Assembly (NCBI GenBank): GCA_937896695.1
Contig: CALBOT010000089.1
Location: forward strand, 1-10,068
Direction: 5' to 3'
Length of the DNA stretch: 10,068 nucleotides
Source of the DNA: an uncultured Candidatus Nitrosopelagicus sp.
GTDB lineage: Archaea; Thermoproteota; Nitrososphaeria; Nitrososphaerales; Nitrosopumilaceae
The notes beneath the pieces are model-generated. The model made no database searches. It was not told the origin of the DNA and saw only the letters and a program-made list of their open reading frames with translations. Made by a program: the position numbers and the translations under genes. Positions 5,187-10,068 of this stretch are shown piece after piece; within the stretch, counting starts at the first letter, position 1, and every line of letters starts with the position of its first letter.

Positions 5187-5206
5187 GAGGGACAAAACTA
5201 TTGGTG

Positions 5207-5214
5207 CTATAACT
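5207..5214 (-). promoter_or_regulatory. TATA-like box of the DUF2299-like gene
   Basis: On the minus strand AGTTATAG is centred about 24 bases before ATG 5186, the archaeal leaderless spacing. It is too close to the alternative TTG at 5195, so it helps choose the start. The palindrome at 5237-5266 lies about 20 bases further upstream and could be an operator. Confidence 0.45.
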
Positions 5215-5236
5215 AGTTTAACACGTTCAGATTAAG

Positions 5237-5266
5237 AATATTTCTAAACTCGAATTTAGAAACATT
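5237..5266. repeat. 30-base palindrome, copy 2 (two mismatches to copy 1)
   Basis: AATATTTCTAAACTC followed by GAATTTAGAAACATT. It differs from the copy at 4325-4354 by two T-to-C changes, one in each half, which make its own pairing imperfect. Its last base is the first base of the stop codon of the two-helix membrane gene, so it directly follows that gene's 3' end, as copy 1 does for PPOX. It also lies upstream of the DUF2299-like promoter. Confidence 0.85.
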
Positions 5267-5487
5267 TACACATTTACGTTAAATTCTTGTTCGAAACTTC
5301 CTGTAGAAAATATTGCAAGATTTAGGATTATGTTAATCATTGTAAGTCCTACTCCAACCATCAAACATCTTTTAGCTTTTTGTGGATCATCCCTTCTAAT
5401 TGCAAAGTATGAGATTATTCCCCCGATTAGTCCAACAAAAATTGGCAACAAATACCACCAACGAGAACGAATTCTTTCTGAATACAT
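5266..5487 (-). CDS. Small two-helix membrane protein (73 aa)
   Basis: The product begins MYSERIRSRWWYLLPIFVGL. Two hydrophobic helices are clear: about residues 10-29 (WWYLLPIFVGLIGGIISYFA) and 42-62 (LMVGVGLTMINIILNLAIF). They are joined by a charged loop, AIRRDDPQKAKRC. The RSRWWYLLP start and the D-P-x-K-A-K loop recall a two-helix module that I associate with thaumarchaeal membrane proteins, but I cannot name a function. The positive residues suggest that the N-terminus and the loop are cytoplasmic. The ATG is 23 bases after the zinc-ribbon stop, so the two are probably co-transcribed. Confidence 0.75.
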   Translation of the reverse strand: MYSERIRSRWWYLLPIFVGLIGGIISYFAIRRDDPQKAKRCLMVGVGLTMINIILNLAIFSTGSFEQEFNVNV

Positions 5488-5510
5488 TGTAATCGTTGAA
5501 AATAGTTCTC

Positions 5511-5759
5511 CTATTTACTTTTTGCAAGTTTTTTCTGAATTTGTGTTATCTCTATTTCTACAGTCTCTAAAGGATCTTCTGTCACATTTCGTTTTATGGA
5601 AAACATCTTTGGTTTTTCAAAGTCTTCTGTACAATCGGGACATGCATAAACCAATACTCTATGTTCATTTGGTGCTTTTGGATTCGATAGTCTTGGATAA
5701 TAAACTAGTCTTGAACCACAATCAACACAATATCTGTTGGCTCTTCTAGTTCTGGCCAA
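5511..5759 (-). CDS. Small zinc-ribbon protein (82 aa)
   Basis: CVDC (11-14) and CPDC (40-43) form a two-knuckle zinc ribbon with 25 residues between; the first knuckle follows an arginine-rich start (ARTRRANRY). The rest is VLVYACP then a charged tail (EDPLETVEIEITQIQKKLAKSK) likely to be helical. This could bind nucleic acid or a protein partner; no family is recognised. The start is a TTG: there is no in-frame ATG upstream before a stop. AGGAG sits 7 bases before the TTG as a Shine-Dalgarno sequence, and a TATA-like box lies about 26 bases before it. It heads a short operon with the two-helix membrane protein. Confidence 0.75.
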   Translation of the reverse strand: MARTRRANRYCVDCGSRLVYYPRLSNPKAPNEHRVLVYACPDCTEDFEKPKMFSIKRNVTEDPLETVEIEITQIQKKLAKSK

Positions 5760-5780
5760 TGTAACACTCCTGCATATTTA

Positions 5781-5790
5781 CTATAATAGA
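5781..5790 (-). promoter_or_regulatory. TATA-like box of the zinc-ribbon gene
   Basis: On the minus strand TCTATTATAG lies about 26 bases before the TTG start at 5759. Between the box and the start lies AGGAGTG, a Shine-Dalgarno match; a transcript beginning near 5759 would exclude it, so one of the two signals may be accidental or the true start of transcription lies further upstream. The remainder of 5791-5860 shows only short GATC-containing repeats. Confidence 0.4.
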
Positions 5791-5860
5791 TCCGATATTA
5801 GATCGCTCCTGTCTAACGTTCTAAACTAACAACGTGCAAAAAAATGATCTAAAAACATGT

Positions 5861-5872
5861 GAAAATGAAAAA
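5861..5872 (-). terminator. T-tract terminator after tRNA-Asn
   Basis: On the minus strand TTTTTCATTTTC begins directly after the last tRNA-proximal bases (GCC), and a further T7 run lies about 30 bases on. T-tracts are the usual archaeal intrinsic terminators, and this one is placed to end the tRNA transcript. Confidence 0.5.
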
Positions 5873-5874
5873 GG

Positions 5875-5948
5875 CGCCGTGTATCAGATTTGAACTGATG
5901 ACCAATCGATTAACAGTCGAACGCTCTACCAGGCTGAGCTAACGCGGC
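5875..5948 (-). tRNA. tRNA-Asn (anticodon GTT)
   Basis: Read on the minus strand the gene folds as a cloverleaf: acceptor GCCGCGT with ACACGGC, D arm GCTC/GAGC with AGCCTGGTA in the loop, anticodon loop CTGTTAA (GTT, asparagine), variable region TGGTC, and T arm ATCAG/CTGAT around TTCAAAT. It is 74 bases long, has no intron, and ends in discriminator G. The genome continues CCT, so the final A of CCA is not encoded. Two stem positions are imperfect: C5 opposite A68 in the acceptor stem and U-U at 27/43 in the anticodon stem. All conserved loop bases are present, so it is probably functional. It lies between two protein genes on the same strand. Confidence 0.95.
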
Positions 5949-5992
5949 ATTAGTTTTTTCCTAGTAAAATGCGATTTAATCCTTCCGACGAA

Positions 5993-6286
5993 TTAATCTG
6001 GATTGAATTTTGTGAAAAAAGCAGCTATTTGATCAGAATGTTTTTCCACAATCCCTACAATCTCCATATGTTCTTCGGCACTTGGTTCTCTTTTGTGATA
6101 CACTTGAAATGCACTTAATGCTGACCCAACCATCTCCCCAACAAAAAAACCACACAAAAAGTCTCCAGTATTTTCGCATTTCCAAACATCACCAATTCTA
6201 GGTGATGCACCTGCACTTTTGTATAATTCTAGTGTCTCTGAAACTAATTTTTCAGTTTGTTCTTTGAAATCGTTATCTAAGGCCAA
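5993..6286 (-). CDS. Conserved-looking hypothetical protein after rpl6 (97 aa)
   Basis: A mostly helical, acidic protein: FKEQTEKLVSETLELYKSAG, then PRIGDVWKCENTGDFLCGFFVGEMVGSALSAFQVYHKRE and a C-terminal helix ending AAFFTKFNPD. Two cysteines (37 and 45) and the glycine-rich FFVGEMVGSA segment stand out; it is not clearly a membrane protein. The start is TTG 6286, because a TAA lies immediately before it in frame and no ATG or GTG is available nearby. The start is 11 bases after the rpl6 stop, so it is almost certainly part of the ribosomal transcript. This position suggests a role linked to translation, but no family is recognised. Confidence 0.7.
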   Translation of the reverse strand: MALDNDFKEQTEKLVSETLELYKSAGASPRIGDVWKCENTGDFLCGFFVGEMVGSALSAFQVYHKREPSAEEHMEIVGIVEKHSDQIAAFFTKFNPD

Positions 6287-6297
6287 TTATCTTAAAA

Positions 6298-6855
6298 TTA
6301 ATTCTCTATGCCCTTCTTCTTTTCGAATTTATAGACTCCGTCTAAAAATACTCGATGATCTTTATTTTTTACTCTTGAACCATTTTCAATTTCTGCTGCT
6401 GTCTGTGAAACATCTGTTAACACATGACCGGTAATTATTACATCATCGCCTTTTGGAACTACTTTTGTATCTCCCCAAATCTTTGTTTTTCTTGCTGCAC
6501 GCTCACCTTGGAAGTTTTCAATTAGAACTGTCTTTCCATCGACTTTAACTGTAATTGGAAAATGTGAAAAGACAATTTTCATTTTAATTGTATAACCTTC
6601 GACTACTCCTTCACAAAGATTTCTGATTAATGATCTTGCTGTATTCATTATTGCACGGTTTTTGTTTCTGGTACCTTGTGCTTTGAATAGAACTTTTCCC
6701 TCTATAACCTCAATTGTAACTGGTATTTTTTTAAAACTTTTCCATGTTTTGCCTAATGGTCCTTGAACTGTTATCATTGGTTTGTTGTATGTAACAGTAA
6801 CCCCTTCTGGAATTTCTAATTCGGTTGCTAATTTATCCACTAACTCAGTAGACAT
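6298..6855 (-). CDS. rpl6: 50S ribosomal protein L6 (uL6)
   Basis: uL6 binds 23S rRNA near the sarcin-ricin loop and the factor-binding site. The 185 residues match the archaeal/eukaryal L9-type form: LEIPEGVTVTYNKPMITVQGPLGK at the start, then FSHFPITVKVDGKTVLIENFQGERAARK in the middle, and GDDVIITGHVLTDVSQTAAEIE near the end. The family's two similar alpha-beta repeats are both present. The ATG overlaps the end of rps8 by 11 bases, a clear sign of coupled translation. In most archaea L32e and L19e follow; here they do not. Confidence 0.95.
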   Translation of the reverse strand: MSTELVDKLATELEIPEGVTVTYNKPMITVQGPLGKTWKSFKKIPVTIEVIEGKVLFKAQGTRNKNRAIMNTARSLIRNLCEGVVEGYTIKMKIVFSHFPITVKVDGKTVLIENFQGERAARKTKIWGDTKVVPKGDDVIITGHVLTDVSQTAAEIENGSRVKNKDHRVFLDGVYKFEKKKGIEN

Positions 6856-7237
6856 ATCCTATCAAAAATCCTCCTAGTCCTTTATTTGATGCTTCATGAT
6901 GTGACATCACACCTTGGTTTGTTGTAACAATCAACATTCCTCTATTGAATGAAGGAAGATATTGTTTTTCCCATTCTAGGTATTCATCTTTTTTTACTTT
7001 AAATCTTGGACTAATGGCTCCACATTTTGTAATTTTTGCCATTAAATCAATTTTGTATTTTCCGCCTCTGTTATCTTCAGTTCTTTCATAATCTTTTATG
7101 TATCCATCTTTTTTCAATGTGTCTAAAACGTTTGTACCAATTTTTGATGTTGGAAGTACAGTACATTCTCCTTTTCTTCGAGATTCTGTATTGTAAATTG
7201 TTACAAACAAATTTGCTAGTACGTTCATTGCTGGCAT
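6845..7237 (-). CDS. rps8: 30S ribosomal protein S8 (uS8)
   Basis: uS8 is a primary 16S rRNA binder in the central domain. The 130 residues are the usual archaeal length: NVLANLFVTIYNTESRRKGECTV at the N-terminus (the bacterial D-x-x-x-x-x-x-R-N-A region is altered as in archaea), the YIKDYER strand, and the signature GMLIVTTNQGVMSHHEASNKGLGG with SHHEA(S/R) typical of archaea. ATG 7237 is chosen over ATG 7228 because AGGTGAT stands 6 bases before it. That Shine-Dalgarno sequence contains the rps14 stop codon. Confidence 0.95.
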   Translation of the reverse strand: MPAMNVLANLFVTIYNTESRRKGECTVLPTSKIGTNVLDTLKKDGYIKDYERTEDNRGGKYKIDLMAKITKCGAISPRFKVKKDEYLEWEKQYLPSFNRGMLIVTTNQGVMSHHEASNKGLGGFLIGYVY

Positions 7238-7243
7238 ATCATA

Positions 7244-7249
7244 TCACCT
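7244..7249 (-). promoter_or_regulatory. Stop codon of rps14 embedded in the rps8 Shine-Dalgarno (AGGTGA)
   Basis: On the minus strand AGGTGAT can pair with the archaeal 16S 3' end (ATCACCT). The TGA inside it ends rps14, and the spacing of 6 bases to ATG 7237 is ideal. A ribosome ending rps14 is thus already on the rps8 initiation site. Confidence 0.6.
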
Positions 7250-7483
7250 TAATTTTTTAAATCCTAGGGAAGTTGCTACTTCTCTGAAACATTGTCTACA
7301 TAATAACAAGTCATATTTTTGAATTGATACATAACATCCGCATCTTCTACACCATCGTGCACCTCTGCCGTATCTTTTTTCATTTGTTGTGCCTGGAATA
7401 CTTTGTTTTCTAGGTGTGTATCCTGTTCCTCTATCTCCATAGTTTCTGTTTTTTCCAAACATGTCTTTTTGTTTTTCAGCCAT
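7244..7483 (-). CDS. rps14: 30S ribosomal protein S14, zinc form with N-terminal extension (uS14)
   Basis: uS14 sits in the head of the small subunit. CRRC (45-48) and CRQC (62-65) are the zinc ligands of the archaeal/eukaryal form, followed by FREVATSLGFKKLR, very close to the known C-terminus (FREYAKDIGFKK). The common form is about 50-56 residues; this one has 79, with an extra N-terminal stretch of about 23 polar residues (MAEKQKDMFGKNRNYGDRGT...). The ATG at 7483 overlaps the rpl5 TAA by one base, which supports this start. An internal ATG at residue 8 would shorten the extension only slightly. Confidence 0.93.
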   Translation of the reverse strand: MAEKQKDMFGKNRNYGDRGTGYTPRKQSIPGTTNEKRYGRGARWCRRCGCYVSIQKYDLLLCRQCFREVATSLGFKKLR

Positions 7484-8004
7484 TATTCTACACTTGCTCC
7501 AAATTCTTTTGTTAGATATGCTTTTGCCTCGTCAGGGGTAATTTTATGATGTTTTCCTACACTAGCTTTATGTTTACTTCTTGTAGCAACTGAAAATCCT
7601 GGTCTTGTTAATCTTACTGTGATGTTTAGTCCTAAAATTCCAATCTTTGGGTCGTATTTTATTCCTGGAATGTCTATGTGTTCTAAAATTCCAAAAGAAA
7701 CATTTCCCATATTATCAAATGAACGACTTTTAATTCTATTTCCTTTTGCTTCTAACAATCTTTTCAACAATTCTTTTGCATCGTTGCCTCTTACTGTAAC
7801 TGCTGCACCAATTGGTTCTCCTTTCCTAATTCCCCAATCTCTGATTGCTTTTTTAGCTGGTCTGTCGTTTACTTTTCTGTTAGATATCTCCCCTAATGCT
7901 TTTTTAGCAATTTCTACGGCATCTCCTGATTTTCCTAGTCCCATGTTTAGGACAACTTTTTCCAATTTTATTTCTCTCATTACATTCTGTACTTCTTGTG
8001 CCAT
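7483..8004 (-). CDS. rpl5: 50S ribosomal protein L5 (uL5)
   Basis: uL5 binds 5S rRNA and contacts the P-site tRNA. The 173 residues are the typical archaeal length. MREIKLEKVVLNMGLGKSGD is the family's opening strand, KKAIRDWGIRKGEPIGAAVTVRG follows, FDNMGNVSFGILEHIDIPGIKYDPKIGILGLNITV carries the conserved G-N-x-S-F-G-I and D-P-x-I-G-I-x-G-x-x-I-x-V motifs, and TRPGFSVATRSKHKASVGKHHKI is close to the archaeal C-terminus. The ATG lies 4 bases after the rps4e stop and has AGGTGAT just ahead of it. Confidence 0.96.
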   Translation of the reverse strand: MAQEVQNVMREIKLEKVVLNMGLGKSGDAVEIAKKALGEISNRKVNDRPAKKAIRDWGIRKGEPIGAAVTVRGNDAKELLKRLLEAKGNRIKSRSFDNMGNVSFGILEHIDIPGIKYDPKIGILGLNITVRLTRPGFSVATRSKHKASVGKHHKITPDEAKAYLTKEFGASVE

Positions 8005-8008
8005 AAAA

Positions 8009-8014
8009 TCACCT
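8009..8014 (-). promoter_or_regulatory. Stop codon of rps4e embedded in the rpl5 Shine-Dalgarno (AGGTGA)
   Basis: AGGTGATTTTATG: the TGA that ends rps4e is part of the sequence able to pair with the 16S 3' end, four bases before the rpl5 ATG. This repeats the design seen at the rps14-rps8 junction. Confidence 0.6.
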
Positions 8015-8725
8015 AATCTTTATCTCCGGTTCAGTTTTTCCAATTGGCATTACCAATCTTGCTGGAATTTCAATTTGTCTATCATCAAATGTAATATCTA
8101 GGCTTTTTGGAATACTGAATGTTCCTTCTTTTATCTCGTCTACTTTACCAATTTTTCCTGCGTTAACACCTTTAGTAATCAAACAATTCATTCCTTTTTC
8201 TAATTTTATTACTGATAAAATTTTGATGTCTGGTATTTGTAAAACACATGTGTCTCCAACTGATACTGGTGTTTCATCAATGAGTGTCTTTCCATCATGA
8301 AAACCAATTTGTGTTTTTCCGTTTTTAATTGTGGTTTTTGATTTTACTATTACAAATTTTTTTGTCTTTTCTGTATCGTCAATTTCAATTGGTTTTAGCA
8401 GTGTCCCATTTTGAGGTACTAGTCTGTATGTTTTGTTTGCACCTTCTAATTCAATAACATCCATTAATCCTGCGCCATGATGTAATGATTTTCTAACTAC
8501 GCCATCTACTTTTATTTTGCCTGCATAGATTACTGATTTTGCTTCTCTAAGGCTGGTGACAGTTTTGATAGTATCTCTTAGAAATACTGCTATTGGTATT
8601 GATGCATGTTTTGATTGAGCTCCTGGTTTGACTGTGAGCACAAATCTTTTGTCCTTTCTGGTAATTCCCCAGAAAAGTGGTGCCATCTGTCTTTTGAGTT
8701 TCTTACTACCTGCAATTTTTACCAT
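8009..8725 (-). CDS. rps4e: 30S ribosomal protein S4e (eS4)
   Basis: eS4 is found in archaea and eukaryotes but not in bacteria, so it helps place the organism. The 238 residues are full length: a basic N-terminus (GSKKLKRQMAPLFWGITRKDKRF) with the usual K-RL-AP-W pattern, an S4 RNA-binding domain at about 43-90 (SLREAKSVIYAGKIKVDGVVRKSLHH), the central RS4 domain at about 95-170 (YRLVPQNGTLLKPIEI), and a KOW motif at about 176-198 (KGMNCLITKGVNAGKIGKVDEI). It lies 2 bases after the rpl24 stop. Confidence 0.96.
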   Translation of the reverse strand: MVKIAGSKKLKRQMAPLFWGITRKDKRFVLTVKPGAQSKHASIPIAVFLRDTIKTVTSLREAKSVIYAGKIKVDGVVRKSLHHGAGLMDVIELEGANKTYRLVPQNGTLLKPIEIDDTEKTKKFVIVKSKTTIKNGKTQIGFHDGKTLIDETPVSVGDTCVLQIPDIKILSVIKLEKGMNCLITKGVNAGKIGKVDEIKEGTFSIPKSLDITFDDRQIEIPARLVMPIGKTEPEIKIR

Positions 8726-8727
8726 TA

Positions 8728-9204
8728 TTATTCACTATCTCCTTTTTTTGTTTTTGTTTCTTTTTTTGTATCTTTCTTTTCTTCTTTCACTTTTTCTTGT
8801 TTTGTTTCAGTTTTTGGTTTATCCTCTGCTCTTGCAGCGGTTGCTTTCTTTCCTTCTAACTTGTTCATTCTCCATTTATCTCCTGAATCTAAACCTGTCA
8901 AAACAATATTTGTTGTATGAACATAAACATCAAATTTTTCGCCTTTGAGTTTTTCTTTTTTTACTCCTTCTATGTTTACCCCTCTGTCTGCAACTGATAT
9001 TTTAGTAACTTTTCCATCAACTCCTGCAAATTCGCCTCGAATTATGCTTGCAGTATCGCCTTCTTTGATTCGTGCGCTACGTTTACCATATTTTTTTCTT
9101 AAATCTTTTGAAAGTGCACATGATAGTTGTTTACTAGCTGTTTGCATTGCTGCATAGTAAATTTGCTGGTTTCTTGTTTTCCTTGGAAGTGATGATTTAT
9201 TCAT
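8728..9204 (-). CDS. rpl24: 50S ribosomal protein L24 (uL24) with charged C-terminal tail
   Basis: uL24 starts 50S assembly by binding the 5' part of 23S rRNA. The N-terminus (SSLPRKTRNQQIYYAAMQTA and LRKKYGKRSARIKEGDTASI) matches the archaeal/eukaryal L26 form, and the KOW motif lies at about 47-75 (EGDTASIIRGEFAGVDGKVTKI). Archaeal L24 usually has about 120 residues. This protein has 158, the excess being a lysine/glutamate/threonine tail from about 118 (DKPKTETKQEKVKEEKKDT...). The tail is low complexity and probably disordered; it contains no stop or frame change, so it appears genuine. The gene ends 2 bases before rps4e begins. Confidence 0.95.
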   Translation of the reverse strand: MNKSSLPRKTRNQQIYYAAMQTASKQLSCALSKDLRKKYGKRSARIKEGDTASIIRGEFAGVDGKVTKISVADRGVNIEGVKKEKLKGEKFDVYVHTTNIVLTGLDSGDKWRMNKLEGKKATAARAEDKPKTETKQEKVKEEKKDTKKETKTKKGDSE

Positions 9205-9205
9205 T

Positions 9206-9637
9206 TTATACCACCATTTTTGCCAAATTTGCTACTCTTGGCCATTTTTCTGTAACTTCTGATGCAACTGGACCTTTGATGTCTGTTCCTTTCATTTCGC
9301 CTTCAGGTGTGATTAATACTCCTGCATTGTCTTCGAATTGAACTCGAACTCCGTTTGGTCTATGTACTGCATATTTTTGTCTAATTATAACTGCGCCGTG
9401 AATTTGTTTTCTTAATTCTGCTGGTCCTTTTTTAACTACAACATTACAAAAGTCGCCTACAGATGCTGCAGGAAGTCTTGATGTTCTTGTTTTGTGTTGA
9501 TGTACATTTACAATTTCAATAATTTTTGCACCTGAATTATCTGCACAAGTAATTCTTGCACCTACTGGTATTGATCTTGTAATGTATGGTTTGAAGTCTT
9601 CTACTCCTTTACCACCTTTACTACGTGCTCCGCCCAT
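9206..9637 (-). CDS. rpl14: 50S ribosomal protein L14 (uL14)
   Basis: uL14 is a beta-barrel protein at the subunit interface. The 143 residues include ITRSIPVGARITCADNSGAKIIEIVNV, the highly conserved A-D-N-S-G-A-K motif, then GDFCNVVVKKGPAELRKQIHGAVIIRQKYAVHRPNG and FEDNAGVLITPEGEMKGTDIKGPVASEV, all characteristic of the archaeal L23 form. The first 15 or so residues (MGGARSKGGKG) are the usual archaeal extension. The ATG overlaps the rps17 stop by one base (TAATG). Confidence 0.97.
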   Translation of the reverse strand: MGGARSKGGKGVEDFKPYITRSIPVGARITCADNSGAKIIEIVNVHQHKTRTSRLPAASVGDFCNVVVKKGPAELRKQIHGAVIIRQKYAVHRPNGVRVQFEDNAGVLITPEGEMKGTDIKGPVASEVTEKWPRVANLAKMVV

Positions 9638-9966
9638 TATTCTTTAACCTCCACTACAACAAAAGATACAGATTTTGCTATTGGTCTGCATTCTGCAGCA
9701 ACCACTGTGTCTCCTTCATTAACTTGCAAGTTTGATGGTACATGTGCATGTATTCTACTGGTACTCCTTCCATATCTCTTGAATTTACTAAAGTAAACTG
9801 GAGCTTCTTTTTGCAGTACGACTGTATCCTTTCCTCTTGATTTTACAACTTTACCTTCAAATAATTTTCCACGTACTGGAAGTGTACCGTTAAATGGATT
9901 TTTTTTATCTCCTTCTTTTGGTTCTTCTTTAGGTGCTTTTACTTTAATTCCAATATTTCGGGTCAT
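9637..9966 (-). CDS. rps17: 30S ribosomal protein S17 (uS17)
   Basis: uS17 binds 16S rRNA in the 5' domain. The OB-fold is recognised by LPVRGKLFEGKVVKSRGKDTVVLQKEAPVYFSKFKRYGRSTSRIHAHVP (about 28-78) and by the ending GDTVVAAECRPIAKSVSFVVVEV, which holds the family motif V-x-x-x-E-C-R-P-I-A-K. The first 25 residues (MTRNIGIKVKAPKEEPKEGD...) form an N-terminal region as in archaeal/eukaryal S11-type proteins, with a lysine/glutamate-rich part. The ATG overlaps the stop of the upstream gene as ATGA. Confidence 0.96.
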   Translation of the reverse strand: MTRNIGIKVKAPKEEPKEGDKKNPFNGTLPVRGKLFEGKVVKSRGKDTVVLQKEAPVYFSKFKRYGRSTSRIHAHVPSNLQVNEGDTVVAAECRPIAKSVSFVVVEVKE

Positions 9967-10068
9967 GCTAACATCTCCAATCTTTCATGTGGTCTTTTAC
10001 TTAATTTAGTAGAATTTGTTTTGATTATTCCTTTGCCATTACTTAACTGACATATGTTTTTTGGAATA
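9963..10068 (-). CDS. rnp1: Ribonuclease P protein component 1 (Rpp29/Rnp1), C-terminal end; 5' part outside window
   Basis: The last 34 codons of a minus-strand frame run into the window edge and end at TGA 9963-9965, which overlaps the rps17 ATG. The product ends IPKNICQLSNGKGIIKTNST then KLSKRPHERLEMLA. The pattern of a strand, then R-P-x-x-R and a short tail agrees with the end of archaeal Rpp29 (G-x-x-L-x-x-R-P-E-D-R), the RNase P subunit also called Pop4. The position just before rps17 is where rnp1 lies in many archaeal ribosomal operons, and this context carries much of the weight. Only the C-terminus is visible. Confidence 0.7.
   Translation of the reverse strand, partial: IPKNICQLSNGKGIIKTNSTKLSKRPHERLEMLA

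Noticed and set aside
4325..5266. Insertion sequence or MITE with palindromic ends
   Set aside because: No transposase and no target-site duplication could be seen; the palindromes also lie exactly at gene 3' ends, which suits terminators. Kept as an open finding only.
5330..5749. Plus-strand 139-codon frame opposite the two-helix membrane and zinc-ribbon genes
   Set aside because: The minus-strand genes have clear CxxC pairs, membrane helices and start signals; the plus frame has none of these.
7619..8101. Plus-strand open frame opposite rpl5
   Set aside because: It is fully antisense to a certain ribosomal gene and extends into rps4e, with hydrophobic, serine/phenylalanine-rich content typical of shadow frames.
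8615..8948. Two plus-strand frames rich in F, L and S opposite rps4e and rpl24
   Set aside because: They are reverse readings of the lysine/glutamate-rich L24 tail; no promoter or start signal was seen.

Overview
The window is A+T-rich and densely packed, and it is archaeal. It carries archaeal or eukaryal-type ribosomal proteins (S4e, plus L24 and S17 forms with extensions), the last codons of what looks like the RNase P protein Rpp29, a DUF371 protein, an F420-type PPOX protein and a stand-alone AsnC ligand-binding protein. Many genes have a TATA-like box 23-27 bases before the start codon, so leaderless mRNAs are likely. Taken together this suggests a marine ammonia-oxidising archaeon of the Nitrosopumilus type (Thaumarchaeota/Nitrososphaerota). 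That assignment is an inference from gene content and style, not a search result.

Left part (1-2645, + strand): the 3' two-fifths or so of purF, a stand-alone AsnC ligand-binding domain and a 46-residue charged protein overlap by 1-4 bases and form one operon. After them comes a short G+C-richer block with a strong hairpin behind its own TATA-like box (candidate small RNA), then a tiny Cys-rich reading frame with its own TATA box. A secreted or anchored 126-residue protein followed 7 bases later by purC (SAICAR synthetase) completes this part. Two steps of purine synthesis are therefore encoded close together.

Middle (2646-5266): a 295-base regulatory gap with a hairpin/T-tract terminator and a 23-base direct repeat spaced 41 bases apart lies before a winged-helix regulator. 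That regulator meets a DUF371 gene tail to tail with no spacer. DUF371 and a PPOX/F420 flavin-fold gene diverge from a 26-base shared promoter. A 426-base gap then holds a perfect 30-base palindrome, a possible 52-residue gene and 15-base G-tract repeats. A DUF2299-like gene follows, and a second copy of the palindrome lies upstream of it.

Right part (5266-10068, all - strand, read right to left): RNase P Rpp29 end, rps17, rpl14, rpl24, rps4e, rpl5, rps14, rps8, rpl6. These form a tightly coupled S10/spc-type ribosomal operon with overlapping or nearly touching genes and two stop codons embedded in Shine-Dalgarno sequences. After rpl6 the usual archaeal continuation (L32e, L19e, L18, S5...) is absent. 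Instead there is an unrecognised 97-residue gene, tRNA-Asn(GTT), a small zinc-ribbon protein and a two-helix membrane protein.

No CRISPR array, insertion sequence or obvious defence system is visible. The most interesting unexplained items are the hairpin RNA candidate at about 1108-1165, the paired 30-base palindromes, the G-tract repeat region at 4535-4742, and the spaced direct repeat before the winged-helix gene.
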